A stretch of 47,609 bases of DNA from Desulfobulbaceae bacterium. Lineage in GTDB: Bacteria > Desulfobacterota > Desulfobulbia > Desulfobulbales > Desulfocapsaceae. The notes below the pieces were generated by a model, which did no database searches, was not told the origin of the DNA, and was given only the letters and a program-made list of their open reading frames with translations. This document shows, piece after piece, positions 8,456 to 18,840 of this stretch; the first letter of the stretch is position 1, and each line of letters begins with the position of its first letter. The stretch is taken from contig JAIFKM010000008.1 in the NCBI GenBank assembly GCA_020049575.1, positions 1 through 47,609 of the forward strand. The letters run 5' to 3'. Position numbers and translations under genes: made by a program.

Positions 8456-11374
8456 ATGACATTTACTGCTGGAAACACCTACTCGGGCTTTACCCTGAAA
8501 AAACATTTTTTTATCGATGAAATAAGCTCGGATGTCTTCCTCTTCGAGCACGATATCCTTGGCTGTCCTTTGATGGCCATAAAAAACAAGGACACCAACA
8601 AGACATTTTCAATCGCTTTCAATACCGTGCCCACAGACTCAACCGGCGTTGCCCATATCCTAGAACACTCCGTCCTTATGGGCTCGAAGAAATATCCGGT
8701 CAAGGACGTCTTTGGCGAAATTCACAAGGGCGGGCTGATGACCTTCCTCAACGCCATGACCGGGTCGGACATCACCTATTATCCCTTCGCCACGCGCAAT
8801 CTGAAAGAATACTTCAATATCATGGACGTCTACTGTGACGTGGTGTTTAATCCGCTGCTCGATCGCAGCACTTTCGAGCAGGAGGGATGGCACTATCACA
8901 AGGAGGATGCCGCGGCAACCCTGCAATACCAAGGTGTTGTCTACAATGAGATGAAAGGGGCCTTTTCCGACCCGATCCGCCTGATCTTTTTCCACATCTT
9001 CGCCGGCCTGATGCCGGGCTCAACCTACGCCCACGAATCCGGCGGCGACCCGAAAAATATTCCCGATCTCAGCTATGAGGAATTCTGTGACTTCCACAGC
9101 CGTCACTATCATCCGTCCAACGCCATGCTCTTTCTCTACGGGGACGCCCCGCTGGCAGAGGAACTGCACTATCTGCAGGATAAGTTCCTGGCGGCCTTCC
9201 CCAGCCCTGGGTCGTGCTGTTCGATTGTCGAAGGAGAAAAAGTCACAGCACCAGTACATATTACTGACACCTATGCCGTAGATTCCCCCGAGACCACTGA
9301 AAAAACTTTCCTGGCAGTCGGGACGACAATCGGCTCGGTAACCGAGAGAGAGCAAAACGCCGCATTCCAGATCATCGCCAATATCCTGTTCAACTCTGAT
9401 GGTTCACCCCTGAAGAATGCCATCGTCTCAAGCGGACTGTGCAAAGATTTCGGTGGATTCTTCTTGTCATCCTCCTGCACGAAAACCTTCATGATCACCT
9501 ATGTTGTGGGCAGTGAAGCGGAGTACAAGGAAAAGTTTCTCGACCTCTATACCAAGACCCTCACCGAAATGGTTGAAAAAGGCCTGGACCACGATCTGGT
9601 GCTCTCCGAGTTGAACAAATTCGAGTTCAGCTACCGAGAAGAATCGAGCAAATCCCAGAGAGGTCTGGACCTTATCGGCAAGGCGATGACCGCCCTGAAA
9701 TACAGCATGGACCCGTTCGAAAGTTTGATGGCCGAAGAACTCATCGCCTCACTCAGGCACAAAGCCCTGAACGAACAGTATTTCGAGCAGTTGATCCGCG
9801 AATACCTGCTTGAGAACAGTTCAACCGCCACCATCACGCTTATTCCCGATCCGGGCAAACTCGCCCGTACCAGGGAGAGCGAAGAAGAGCGCCTCCGCCA
9901 GTATGCAAAGACACTTACTCCGAGCGAAGACCAGCGACTCATTGAACGGACTCAGGAGTTGATGAAGATGCAGCAGGCCCCCAATGATGTGCAGACTCTC
10001 GCGCTGCTGCCCCAGTTGTCACTCGTTGATCTCTCATCGGATATCGATTTTCATTCGGTCAAACCGACACAGATGTTCGGCCAGGAGGTGCTTGTCAGCG
10101 AACTCGACACCAACCACATCTCCTATATTGACATCGGCCTGGACTTCTCCTGCCTCCCGGCGGACCTGCTGCCCTGGCTTGATCTCTTCGGCACCATAGT
10201 CACCGAGATAGGCACAAGCCGGCTCGACTACATGCATTTTGCCAAGGAGATCGCCACCTGTACCGGCGGTTTTTCCCATTCTCTGACAACTTACAGCAAG
10301 AGAGCCGAACCCGACACCGTCCGCCCGGTGCTCTGGTTGCATCTTAAATGCCTGCCGGAATACCTCGAAAGAAGTTTGCAACTGGTTTCCGAAGTTCTGT
10401 CCGATGTCTCCTTTGCAGACCGGACACGCATCCGGGAAATCGTCGGCAGGGAATTTGCCTGGGCGGAGCACTCGGCCCAGAGCGAGGGCTACAACCTGCC
10501 CGCAGCCCGTGTATTTGCCCATCTGAGCCTGGCTGGCCGCTATACCGAGATGTTCAACGGCTCGACGGCCTACCTGGCGGCGAAGAAACTTGCATTGAAC
10601 TACAGCGAGATGGAAGAATCATTCCTCGCCGGTCTTCAAAAAATGGCAAACCTGCTGTTTAACCGCAACAATCTGCTTATCGCCGTCACCACCGATCGCA
10701 AAGAGCTCGACAAAGTTGCCGATCTTGGCCACCTCATCCCGCAGGCCCTGGCTGCAGAGCCGATCAGCACGTGCAGCCTACCGCCATTGCCACTTTCCGA
10801 CCATGAGGCCTTCATCACCTCGGCAGAGGTCGTCTTCGCCGTTCAGGGCGGCAGTCTGTTAAAAGACGGTGAGGGTTACAACGGCCATTTCGAGGTGCTC
10901 AAGACATTTTTGTCCCGGGATTATCTCTGGAATACCGTACGCCAGATGGGAGGCGCCTACGGCTGCTTCATCCAGTTCAGCCAGATAAGCGGCAATATTG
11001 CCTACATCAGCTATCGCGACCCCCAGGTACGCAGAACCTATGAGGCCTATGCGGCCATCCCCGAATTGATCGCCAAACTCGATCTGCCGGATTCTATTAT
11101 GGAGCAGCTCATTATCGGCACATACGGGAGTTTCAATCCGCACCAGAGTCCCGCATCCCGGGCTGCCACCGCCAGGAACGAATACCTCAGCGGTATCGAT
11201 ACTGCCTTTAAGCGCAAGAGACTGGCGGAGATCACCGCCACCACCTTATCCGAACTGCGATCCTTCGCTCCCGCCTTTGCCGAAATGCAGGCTGCAAGTT
11301 ATCGGGCAATCATCGGCAACAGAGTGAAAATTGAAACCGATGGCGATCTCTTCCAATCTTTTATCGAGCTTTGA
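8456..11374 (+). CDS. Insulinase family (M16C, PreP-like) metalloprotease
   Basis: 972 aa; HILEHSVLMGSKKYP (HxxEH zinc site) and M16C-associated region. Confidence 0.92.
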   Translation: MTFTAGNTYSGFTLKKHFFIDEISSDVFLFEHDILGCPLMAIKNKDTNKTFSIAFNTVPTDSTGVAHILEHSVLMGSKKYPVKDVFGEIHKGGLMTFLNAMTGSDITYYPFATRNLKEYFNIMDVYCDVVFNPLLDRSTFEQEGWHYHKEDAAATLQYQGVVYNEMKGAFSDPIRLIFFHIFAGLMPGSTYAHESGGDPKNIPDLSYEEFCDFHSRHYHPSNAMLFLYGDAPLAEELHYLQDKFLAAFPSPGSCCSIVEGEKVTAPVHITDTYAVDSPETTEKTFLAVGTTIGSVTEREQNAAFQIIANILFNSDGSPLKNAIVSSGLCKDFGGFFLSSSCTKTFMITYVVGSEAEYKEKFLDLYTKTLTEMVEKGLDHDLVLSELNKFEFSYREESSKSQRGLDLIGKAMTALKYSMDPFESLMAEELIASLRHKALNEQYFEQLIREYLLENSSTATITLIPDPGKLARTRESEEERLRQYAKTLTPSEDQRLIERTQELMKMQQAPNDVQTLALLPQLSLVDLSSDIDFHSVKPTQMFGQEVLVSELDTNHISYIDIGLDFSCLPADLLPWLDLFGTIVTEIGTSRLDYMHFAKEIATCTGGFSHSLTTYSKRAEPDTVRPVLWLHLKCLPEYLERSLQLVSEVLSDVSFADRTRIREIVGREFAWAEHSAQSEGYNLPAARVFAHLSLAGRYTEMFNGSTAYLAAKKLALNYSEMEESFLAGLQKMANLLFNRNNLLIAVTTDRKELDKVADLGHLIPQALAAEPISTCSLPPLPLSDHEAFITSAEVVFAVQGGSLLKDGEGYNGHFEVLKTFLSRDYLWNTVRQMGGAYGCFIQFSQISGNIAYISYRDPQVRRTYEAYAAIPELIAKLDLPDSIMEQLIIGTYGSFNPHQSPASRAATARNEYLSGIDTAFKRKRLAEITATTLSELRSFAPAFAEMQAASYRAIIGNRVKIETDGDLFQSFIEL

Positions 11375-11375
11375 T

Positions 11376-12002
11376 ATGACAGAAAACAGATTTGACAGGG
11401 CCGCTGGCAACTGGGATCAAGAAAAACGTCGCATTGAGCTGGCCGATGCCATTGCAGCCGGCATAGCCCGATTACCGCTGCACACAGGTATGCAGGCCAT
11501 GGAATACGGTTGCGGTACTGGTCTCGTCGGCCTGAAACTCGCACCGAGTCTCGGTTCACTCGTTGCCGCCGACTCTTCCGCTGGAATGCTGGAGATTCTC
11601 CGAAACAAGATCAGTGAACAGGGCATCACGAATGTCTCTCCTCATCTTCTCGACCTGCATCAGGATGACTTCAACAGGGAATTTGACTTGATCTTCTCGG
11701 CCATGACCCTCCATCACCTCGAAAATGTCCAGGCAGTTCTGGCAAAATTATGTGCCTGTCTGAAACCGGGTAGCATCCTTGCCCTCGCCGACCTCGATGA
11801 AGAAGACGGTTCTTTTCACAAAGACAATCCCGATGGGGTCATGCACCATGGCTTTAATCGACAGAAATTGGCCAGGGATCTTGAGATGCTCGGCCTTTTG
11901 GCTATCGAGACATCTACCGTCCACACTATCCGTCGACCAGGCAGTCATGGCAGTGAAAGATCGTTTCCTGTTTTCCTTATGACTGCTGAAAAAAAATCAT
12001 AA
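11376..12002 (+). CDS. Class I SAM-dependent methyltransferase
   Basis: MEYGCGTGLVGLKLA SAM motif; ATG at 11376 preferred over the 11331 ORF start. Confidence 0.87.
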   Translation: MTENRFDRAAGNWDQEKRRIELADAIAAGIARLPLHTGMQAMEYGCGTGLVGLKLAPSLGSLVAADSSAGMLEILRNKISEQGITNVSPHLLDLHQDDFNREFDLIFSAMTLHHLENVQAVLAKLCACLKPGSILALADLDEEDGSFHKDNPDGVMHHGFNRQKLARDLEMLGLLAIETSTVHTIRRPGSHGSERSFPVFLMTAEKKS

Positions 12003-12095
12003 GACAATCCCCTGGCTGAGAGCGGACCGCCTGACTGACGGGCCCGCTGCCAGCCAGGAATTTTCCAAAACCCACTTCAACCGAAGGAGAACAGT

Positions 12096-12788
12096 ATGCA
12101 ATACTCTTCTGAAATACTGGAGATGTGCAGGGTTGCGCAGGGGACCAACCATGGTCCGGCGCCAATCCCTCAGGAAGGCACATGGACCAAAGCCAGAGAG
12201 ATCAGTGACATCAACGGACTCACCCACGGCGTCGGCTGGTGCGCTCCGCAGCAGGGAGCCTGTAAACTCACACTCAATATCAAGAAGGGTATTATTGAGG
12301 AAGCCTTGGTCGAAACTCTCGGCTGTACCGGCATGACCCACTCGGCTGCCATGGCCTCGGAGATTCTTACCGGCAAAACTATCCTTGAGGCTCTCAACAC
12401 TGATTTGGTCTGCGATGCCATCAACGTGGCGATGCGCGAGCTTTTTCTGCAGATCGTCTATGGTCGAAGTCAATCGGCATTCTCCGAGGGCGGCCTGCCA
12501 ATCGGCGCGGGGCTTGAGGATCTCGGCAAGGGCCTGCGCTCGGTCTGCGGCACCATGTACGGTACCAAAGCCAAGGGCCCGCGCTATCTGGAAATGGCGG
12601 AGGGGTATGTCAAAGAAATCGCGCTCGACGCCAACGATGAAATCATTGGCTACTCCTTCGTCAATCTCGGCCGGATGATGGATGCCATCAAGAAGGGCGT
12701 CGATCCCGCCGAAGCATTGCAGGGTGCATCAGGAACCTATGGCCGTTTCAAGGAAGCCGTGAAAACCATCGACCCGCGACATGAATAA
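12096..12788 (+). CDS. NifU/IscU-like iron-sulfur cluster assembly scaffold family protein
   Basis: 230 aa; IIEEALVETLGCTGMTHSAAMASEILTGKTI is NifU_N-like; AAGGAG RBS; adjacent GGGtGRT gene. Confidence 0.8.
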   Translation: MQYSSEILEMCRVAQGTNHGPAPIPQEGTWTKAREISDINGLTHGVGWCAPQQGACKLTLNIKKGIIEEALVETLGCTGMTHSAAMASEILTGKTILEALNTDLVCDAINVAMRELFLQIVYGRSQSAFSEGGLPIGAGLEDLGKGLRSVCGTMYGTKAKGPRYLEMAEGYVKEIALDANDEIIGYSFVNLGRMMDAIKKGVDPAEALQGASGTYGRFKEAVKTIDPRHE

Positions 12789-12799
12789 GGAGAATCACC

Positions 12800-13795
12800 A
12801 TGGCACTGTTTGAAAGCTACGACAGGCGGATCGGCCAGATTACCCCGGTCCTGAAGAAATACGGCATGCAGACCCTGGAAGAAGCCAGGGATCTCTGTCT
12901 CGCCAAGGGCGTCGATGTGGCCGCCATCGTCAAGGGAATCCAACCAATCTGCTTTGAGAACGCCTGCTGGGCCTATACCCTCGGAGCGGCTATCGCCATC
13001 AAAAAAGGCGAGAAAAAAGCAGCGGATATCGCTGCCACTCTGGGCGAAGGCCTGCAGGCCTTCTGCATTCCCGGTTCGGTCGCAGACGACCGCAAGGTCG
13101 GCATCGGCCACGGCAACCTTGCCTCGATGCTCTTAAAAGAAGGAACACAATGCTTTGCTTTTATCGCTGGCCATGAATCCTTCGCTGCAGCGGAAGGGGC
13201 GATAGGCATAGCCCGCTCGGCAAACAAGGTGCGTCAATCACCTCTACGGGTCATTCTCAACGGTCTTGGCAAAGACGCTGCCAAGATCATCTCGAGGATC
13301 AACGGTTTCACTTATGTCCAGACCCAATTCGATTATGCATCCGGTGAATTGCAGGTTGTCAATGAAACCCCCTACTCAAACGGGGAGCGGTCCAAGGTCC
13401 GTTGTTTTGGTGCTGACGATGTCCGAGAGGGTGTGGCCATCAATCACCTCGAAGGAGTCGATGTATCTATCACCGGTAATTCTACCAACCCCACCCGCTT
13501 CCAGCATCCGGTCGCTGGGACCTATAAGAAAGAATGCATCCAGCAGGGCAAGAAATACTTTTCTGTTGCCTCCGGCGGCGGTACCGGTCGCACCCTGCAT
13601 CCGGACAATATGGCCGCCGGCCCCGCCTCATACGGCATGACCGACACCATGGGCCGTATGCACTCGGATGCCCAGTTTGCGGGATCTTCGTCAGTGCCGG
13701 CTCACGTAGAGATGATGGGGCTAATCGGCATGGGCAACAATCCGATGGTCGGTGCTTCTGTGTCAGTGGCTGTCGCTTTAGAACAGGCCGGATAG
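12800..13795 (+). CDS. GGGtGRT protein (uncharacterised family)
   Basis: 331 aa containing the eponymous SGGGTGRTLHPDNMAAGPASYGMTDTMGRMHSDAQFAG signature. Confidence 0.92.
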   Translation: MALFESYDRRIGQITPVLKKYGMQTLEEARDLCLAKGVDVAAIVKGIQPICFENACWAYTLGAAIAIKKGEKKAADIAATLGEGLQAFCIPGSVADDRKVGIGHGNLASMLLKEGTQCFAFIAGHESFAAAEGAIGIARSANKVRQSPLRVILNGLGKDAAKIISRINGFTYVQTQFDYASGELQVVNETPYSNGERSKVRCFGADDVREGVAINHLEGVDVSITGNSTNPTRFQHPVAGTYKKECIQQGKKYFSVASGGGTGRTLHPDNMAAGPASYGMTDTMGRMHSDAQFAGSSSVPAHVEMMGLIGMGNNPMVGASVSVAVALEQAG

Positions 13796-13817
13796 TTTTC
13801 CACGGCTTATCAACAGA

Positions 13818-13851
13818 AAAGGCAGGTTTTCGACTCGGAGAACCTGCCTTT
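13818..13851 (+). terminator. Intrinsic terminator after the GGGtGRT gene
   Basis: AAAGGCAGGTT/AACCTGCCTTT hairpin followed by Ts. Confidence 0.75.
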
Positions 13852-14122
13852 TTCCGTTTGCATGGCAGGGACTTTCATGTGGAATTGACGTCTACCCTGA
13901 CCTGGTACACTGAGGCGGCTAAATTCGGATCGTGGCTGTTGCCTGCCAGTTGACAACCGCTACCCCTTGGGCGTATGTTGTATATGTTCAAAAGGGAGGT
14001 AAAGGGATAAAGGGCCTGGTGACCGCTGTCTCTGCTGCCCTGATCTGCTGATTCTGTCTTGTGCTGTGCAACAGAAAACCCGAGAGCACCATGCATGCCC
14101 CTGAGGGCTAAGAGGAGAAGAA

Positions 14123-14473
14123 ATGGAAAAATTTTTGTTTGTCCTGCGAGAGAATAACAACGAGAAAGCCACGCGCTGTTTCCAGTTTGCCAAAATTGCC
14201 CACGGCAAAGGTCATCAAGTGAACATTTTCCTCATTGACAGTGCCGTCGACTGGGCCATGAAAGATCGAGACGGCAGTCAAAAAACTGTGACCGGTGATT
14301 GCCCGGCTGATTACCTGCCATATCTGGTGGAGAATGAAGTGCCGGTGGGTGTCTGCACTCCCTGCGCCAAGAACAGGAACCTCGACGAAGCAGGTTTTCA
14401 CACCAATATGGTGCTGGACGGTGGCCCTCATCTCATTGATATGGCAGCAGAATCGAAAATCTTCAACTTTTAA
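14123..14473 (+). CDS. DsrE family protein
   Basis: 116 aa; MEKFLFVLRENNNEKATRCFQFAKIAHGKGHQVNIFLIDSAVDWA and VPVGVCTPCAKNR; GAGGAG RBS. Confidence 0.8.
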   Translation: MEKFLFVLRENNNEKATRCFQFAKIAHGKGHQVNIFLIDSAVDWAMKDRDGSQKTVTGDCPADYLPYLVENEVPVGVCTPCAKNRNLDEAGFHTNMVLDGGPHLIDMAAESKIFNF

Positions 14474-14499
14474 AGAGGGCTGTGACGGAGTGAACGTCA

Positions 14500-14529
14500 C
14501 CCTGGCCTCCGATACCCCAGAGGCCAGGG
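14500..14529. terminator. Terminator hairpin between convergent genes
   Basis: CCCTGGCCTC/GAGGCCAGGG 10-bp inverted repeat. Confidence 0.6.
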
Positions 14530-14530
14530 A

Positions 14531-16009
14531 TCATGACCGTGAATGCGGGAGAAAGACGGTGAAGGCTGTGCCCTGCCCTATCTTGCTTTCCACCTTGATA
14601 CTGCCGTGATGGGCATTGACGATGCTTTTGACAATGGCTAGACCCAGGCCGGTACCATGTATTTGACGGGTATTGCTGTCTTTCACCCGATAGAATCGGG
14701 TGAATATTTCTTCCAGATCCTCTTCCGGGATACCGAATCCGGTGTCCCGGACCGTTATGGCGACATAGTCATTCTCAACGCCCGCAGAAAGAGAAATACG
14801 GCTGTTCGGCGGCGAATATTTGATTGCATTGGTAATCAGGTTGGTAAAAACTTCTTCCATTCCCTGGGGATTCGCAAGAATTGCCGGAAGGACAGGCAAT
14901 TTCTCAAGAGACAGGTCTATATTTCTGGCATTCGCCGCAGCCTTGTGAAAGGCAATCTGTTCTTCAAGGAATGCCGGAATCTCGATAGACTCTTTTTCGT
15001 TAGCCACGAGACCGGCTTCAATACGCGCCAGATCGAGAAGTTCTGAAACCATCGAGGTCAAATTTTGGATTTTACCGGAGGCCCGTTCGAGGATCTCACG
15101 CTGCTTATCGGTGACTTCACCGGCAAGACCATCGAGGATGACCTTCATCTGCATAAGCAGCGAGTTCATCGGGCTGCGGATCTCGTGGGAGACCATCGAG
15201 ACAAAATCCGATTTCATCCGGTCGATTTTCTTCACAGCTGTTACATCATGGAGGACAGTGATAGTCCCGAGATTCAGGCCTGTTCTACCGCGAAACGGGG
15301 CACAGCGTGCACTCAGTATCCTCTCGCTTTGACCATCCTTACCTCCGGAAACCAACTCCTGGACAATTTCGGTGAAAGTATCAGGGGGCATGGCAAGGGC
15401 CTGATCAATCATCCGGACGAGTGTCTCATTCTGAAAAACATCCTCCACCCTGCTCCCCAGAACATTTTCCCCGTAGCGATCAAGCATCTGCAGGAATGCA
15501 GGATTGGCCAGGACAATCCGCTTTTCCTTGTCCGTGGTCAAAACCCCGTCCATCAAACGGTTAACCATCACCCTGAGCCGGGATTTGCTATCGCTAATAT
15601 CCTGCAGGGCCCGAGTATACTTGATCGACTTACTGACGACAGCCCGGAGTTGATCCGGTGTGAAGGGTTTGGGGATAAAATCAAAAGCCCCTTTCTTCAT
15701 GGCCTCGATCGAATGTTCCACCGTGGCATAGCCGGTGATGACAATAACCACCGTGTCAGGATGATGCTCACGGACCTGTAACAGGACATCGAAACCAGAA
15801 AGAACCGGCATCATCAGATCAGCAAGGACAATATCAAAATGCCTCTGCCGAATTTTTTCCAGGCCCTGTGCACCATCGGAGGCCAAGTCCACCTCGAAGC
15901 CCATCTCCTCAAGGACCATCCGGCAGGCGTCACGAATACGCGCCTCATCATCAACAACAAGGATGCGCGGTTTTTCCACCTCACCCGACATTTCAAGACT
16001 GTTCATCAT
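14531..16009 (-). CDS. REC-PAS hybrid sensor histidine kinase
   Basis: N-terminal REC (ILVVDDEARIRDACRMVL), PAS, HisKA (VSHEIRSPMNSLL), HATPase (NLITNAIKYSPP, GTGLGLAIVK). Confidence 0.92.
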   Translation of the reverse strand: MMNSLEMSGEVEKPRILVVDDEARIRDACRMVLEEMGFEVDLASDGAQGLEKIRQRHFDIVLADLMMPVLSGFDVLLQVREHHPDTVVIVITGYATVEHSIEAMKKGAFDFIPKPFTPDQLRAVVSKSIKYTRALQDISDSKSRLRVMVNRLMDGVLTTDKEKRIVLANPAFLQMLDRYGENVLGSRVEDVFQNETLVRMIDQALAMPPDTFTEIVQELVSGGKDGQSERILSARCAPFRGRTGLNLGTITVLHDVTAVKKIDRMKSDFVSMVSHEIRSPMNSLLMQMKVILDGLAGEVTDKQREILERASGKIQNLTSMVSELLDLARIEAGLVANEKESIEIPAFLEEQIAFHKAAANARNIDLSLEKLPVLPAILANPQGMEEVFTNLITNAIKYSPPNSRISLSAGVENDYVAITVRDTGFGIPEEDLEEIFTRFYRVKDSNTRQIHGTGLGLAIVKSIVNAHHGSIKVESKIGQGTAFTVFLPHSRS

Positions 16010-16018
16010 ATCCTCCGA

Positions 16019-17545
16019 CTAGCCGATCGAATCAAACATCATTATTTCCGACATGGCCACCACCGGTAGCTCAAGGACAAACGTCGTCCCCTGTGGGCCA
16101 GTTGTCTTCACAAAGATTCGCCCATGGTTTTCTTCCATCATGCCATAGGCCATGCTTAAGCCGAGGCCAGTTCCCTTCCCCAGTTCTTTGGTCGAGAAAA
16201 ATGGATCAAATATTTTCGACATATTTTCATGAGATATGCCACCTCCGGTATCACTCACCTCAAGACAAGCCTTACCGCTCTTCTCATCCTCAAAGGTTTT
16301 CAGGGTCAGTGTCCCATGTCCATCCATGGCATCAATGGCGTTGATAATCAGGTTGATCACCACCTGGCAGAGCTGATTCTTATCCGCATTGACGAGTAAG
16401 GGAGATGCTGCCTTTTTCTCTATAACGTTGATATGCAGAAACAATTTCTGATCACGGATAAGCCGCAGACTTTGATCTATGACATCGTTTAATTGGAAGA
16501 ACTCCCTTTTGGGAATAGTCTGCCGGCTATAGGCCAGAAGGTTTTTGACAATCTCTTTGCAACGTTCGGTATCCTCAAGGATATATGTCAGATTCTTTTC
16601 AAGGGGATGATTCTTTTCCAGTTTTTCCCGCATGAGATTGGCATAGAGCAGGATACTAGTCAGAGGATTATTGATTTCGTGGGCTACACCTGCCGCCAAC
16701 CGGCCAAGAGATGCCAACTTCTCTGACTGGATGAGTTGGGCATGAGCGTCCTTGAGTTGCCGCTCAACCTCCTGCCTCTCACGCAGATCGTTGAAGATTC
16801 CTGCGGTCGCTGTCTCCATACCGTCTTCGTAGACAATTACAGCTGTCATCTCCACTGGAATTTCGGTCCCATCCTTATGGAGAATAGTGACCCTTGTAAT
16901 CGGCAATTTGCCTCTTCCACCGATGCTTTCATCCCGCAATTTTGCCATGATCTCGCGAGCGACGCCTGGAGGATAAAATCCTTCAATATTGACATTATCA
17001 GTATAAAAGGCGGCGTGTCCGAAAAGAACCTCGGCCGCCTTATTCATCATGATTATGCGTCCTCGCCGATCTGCAGCGATAATGGCGCTTACAGAACTCT
17101 GAACCACCCGATCAATGAGTTCCCGTACGCCGCTGTACATTTTTTCAAGGTTCTTAATGCGGGAAACATCTCTTATACTTTCAATGACATAATCAACCTC
17201 ACCGTCAACCCCGAGGATCGGCGAAAAGACCCGTTCCTCCCATCCCAGATCTCCATGCAAATCGGTGTATTTTAGCAGGACTGACTGACCCGTTCGATAT
17301 CTCAGAACCTTTGCCAACGGGCATTCGGCCTTGTTGTTGCAGGAAAATTTCTGGTTTGGAAAATACTTAAGATTGACGTTTTTACATGATCGGCCAATGA
17401 TCTGTTCTTCATCAACGCCTGCTTTTTCGAGGTATCGTTTATTTGCAGCGACAATGGTTTTATCAGGCAGCAGGATAACCGTTGGAAATGACATGGAATC
17501 AAATACCCGCAGACGCCAATCGATTTCCTTGTCAAATATTTCCAT
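16019..17545 (-). CDS. PAS-PAS sensor histidine kinase with Cys-rich first PAS
   Basis: AGVAHEINNPLTSILLYANLM H-box, NLIINAIDAMDGHG, GTGLGLSMAYG; PAS segment IGRSCKNVNLKYFPNQKFSCNNKAECPLA. Confidence 0.92.
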   Translation of the reverse strand: MEIFDKEIDWRLRVFDSMSFPTVILLPDKTIVAANKRYLEKAGVDEEQIIGRSCKNVNLKYFPNQKFSCNNKAECPLAKVLRYRTGQSVLLKYTDLHGDLGWEERVFSPILGVDGEVDYVIESIRDVSRIKNLEKMYSGVRELIDRVVQSSVSAIIAADRRGRIIMMNKAAEVLFGHAAFYTDNVNIEGFYPPGVAREIMAKLRDESIGGRGKLPITRVTILHKDGTEIPVEMTAVIVYEDGMETATAGIFNDLRERQEVERQLKDAHAQLIQSEKLASLGRLAAGVAHEINNPLTSILLYANLMREKLEKNHPLEKNLTYILEDTERCKEIVKNLLAYSRQTIPKREFFQLNDVIDQSLRLIRDQKLFLHINVIEKKAASPLLVNADKNQLCQVVINLIINAIDAMDGHGTLTLKTFEDEKSGKACLEVSDTGGGISHENMSKIFDPFFSTKELGKGTGLGLSMAYGMMEENHGRIFVKTTGPQGTTFVLELPVVAMSEIMMFDSIG

Positions 17546-17677
17546 TTCCGTTACCCAAAAAAGATGATTTCAACACATGTTCCAGCGAAATGAACCTTAA
17601 AAACTGGTGCCACCCACTTGATAGTGTATTGCAGCAGTGTTCAGTGTCTCCCGTACGCCTTCCTGCAGGCTAGCCGA

Positions 17678-18169
17678 TCAGATGACAAATGTCTCGGTCA
17701 GACAGGCGGCCGCCATCTCCGCCATGTTTTCATGGACAACGAGAAACACGCTGGTACCCGAGCAACCAGTGGCCAGAATGGCAATATTCCTTCTGCGCAG
17801 AGGCGCTAATGCAGCTTCTGCAATACCATATCGATCCTGGAAATGCGGCCCATGCAGATATATGAGCTCCACGGGAGTCACCGTCTGCAGCGAGACGGTA
17901 TCATCGTCAATTAATTCCTTTTCCAGCAACGGCAGTATTTCCTGGTCATTCTCCGCAAGCAGCAGGCAAAACTGCATGCTCGAATGGGCAAGAGGCTGCA
18001 GGCTGACCATTTCAAAACCCCGACCGGTTCTTCCGAGAAGAGCAATCTGTCGCCCCCAGTAAGCAAGCTTGTCGATGGGAAAAACTAAAGTTGAGAGAGA
18101 GAGCCCGGTCTGCTTTACCAATCCGTAGATCCGGATTTTCGACTCCCAATACACTGCGATTGTCTCCAT
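17678..18169 (-). CDS. ACT-domain-like protein (orphan, no catalytic domain)
   Basis: 163 aa; C-terminal ALAPLRRRNIAILATGCSGTSVFLVVHENMAEMAAACLTETFVI resembles aspartate-kinase-type ACT. Confidence 0.55.
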   Translation of the reverse strand: METIAVYWESKIRIYGLVKQTGLSLSTLVFPIDKLAYWGRQIALLGRTGRGFEMVSLQPLAHSSMQFCLLLAENDQEILPLLEKELIDDDTVSLQTVTPVELIYLHGPHFQDRYGIAEAALAPLRRRNIAILATGCSGTSVFLVVHENMAEMAAACLTETFVI

Positions 18170-18195
18170 TGTTTATTCCCGGAAGTTCTTGCACG

Positions 18196-18771
18196 TCAAG
18201 GGCTTATCTGCCTGACACAGAATTCAGGCCGGAACGGAGCGTGGTCATTAGGCAACTCCACGATTTTACAGAGTTCTTCCACGGCCTGATCAAGAAGCAG
18301 ATAATCGATGTTGATTGCCAGAGCGGATATCGAGGTGCACAGGCTGTGGATTGTAATTCCTGATTCTCCCAGAATCTCAATGACACGACCAAGGAGTATC
18401 AGACTGCGACGATGGGGGAAAAGGGTCAGAGTACCGACTCCACGAATGATCTCCATCTGATCTTGAAGCGATACACCCTCAGGAGTTCGCCAATTCCGGC
18501 CACCGGCTGAGATGTCAGCGTTGAGCAGCATTTCTACCCGAGGCGCATCATTTGCCGCGAGGCAGAAGGTGTTCCGAATCCCATCACCCACGCTGCAGGC
18601 GCACAGAAACGGCAGGTTAACCTTCTGCTCAGTCAAACATCTGAAAAAATCAATGAGTAAATCTTCGGCAGGCAGAGAGCAATAATGCGTATACTGGACG
18701 AGTTCCGGACTGAACTTGATTCCACCGATACTGATCTTTATTCCTTCGGTTTCATTACAATACACGTCCAC
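18196..18771 (-). CDS. ACT-domain-like protein (orphan, no catalytic domain)
   Basis: 191 aa; VGTLTLFPHRRSLILLGRVIEILGESGITIHSLCTSISALAINIDYLLLDQAVEELCKI matches an aspartate-kinase-type ACT pattern. Confidence 0.6.
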   Translation of the reverse strand: MDVYCNETEGIKISIGGIKFSPELVQYTHYCSLPAEDLLIDFFRCLTEQKVNLPFLCACSVGDGIRNTFCLAANDAPRVEMLLNADISAGGRNWRTPEGVSLQDQMEIIRGVGTLTLFPHRRSLILLGRVIEILGESGITIHSLCTSISALAINIDYLLLDQAVEELCKIVELPNDHAPFRPEFCVRQISP

Positions 18772-18800
18772 TCATCACAGCCTTGGAGAGTAAAGAAGAA

Positions 18801-18826
18801 GATCCTCCGGAGAGTCCCGGAGGATC
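18801..18826 (-). terminator. Terminator/attenuator hairpin after the response regulator
   Basis: GATCCTCCGG(18801-18810)/CCGGAGGATC(18817-18826), T-rich on the minus-strand 3' side. Confidence 0.55.
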
Positions 18827-18840
18827 GAAAGCAGCAATTT

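Noticed and set aside
17595-17620. Minus-strand TGGCACC as sigma54 promoter for the PAS-HK
   Set aside because: Good -24 half but no GC at N10 (reads TGGCACCAGTTTTTAAGG).
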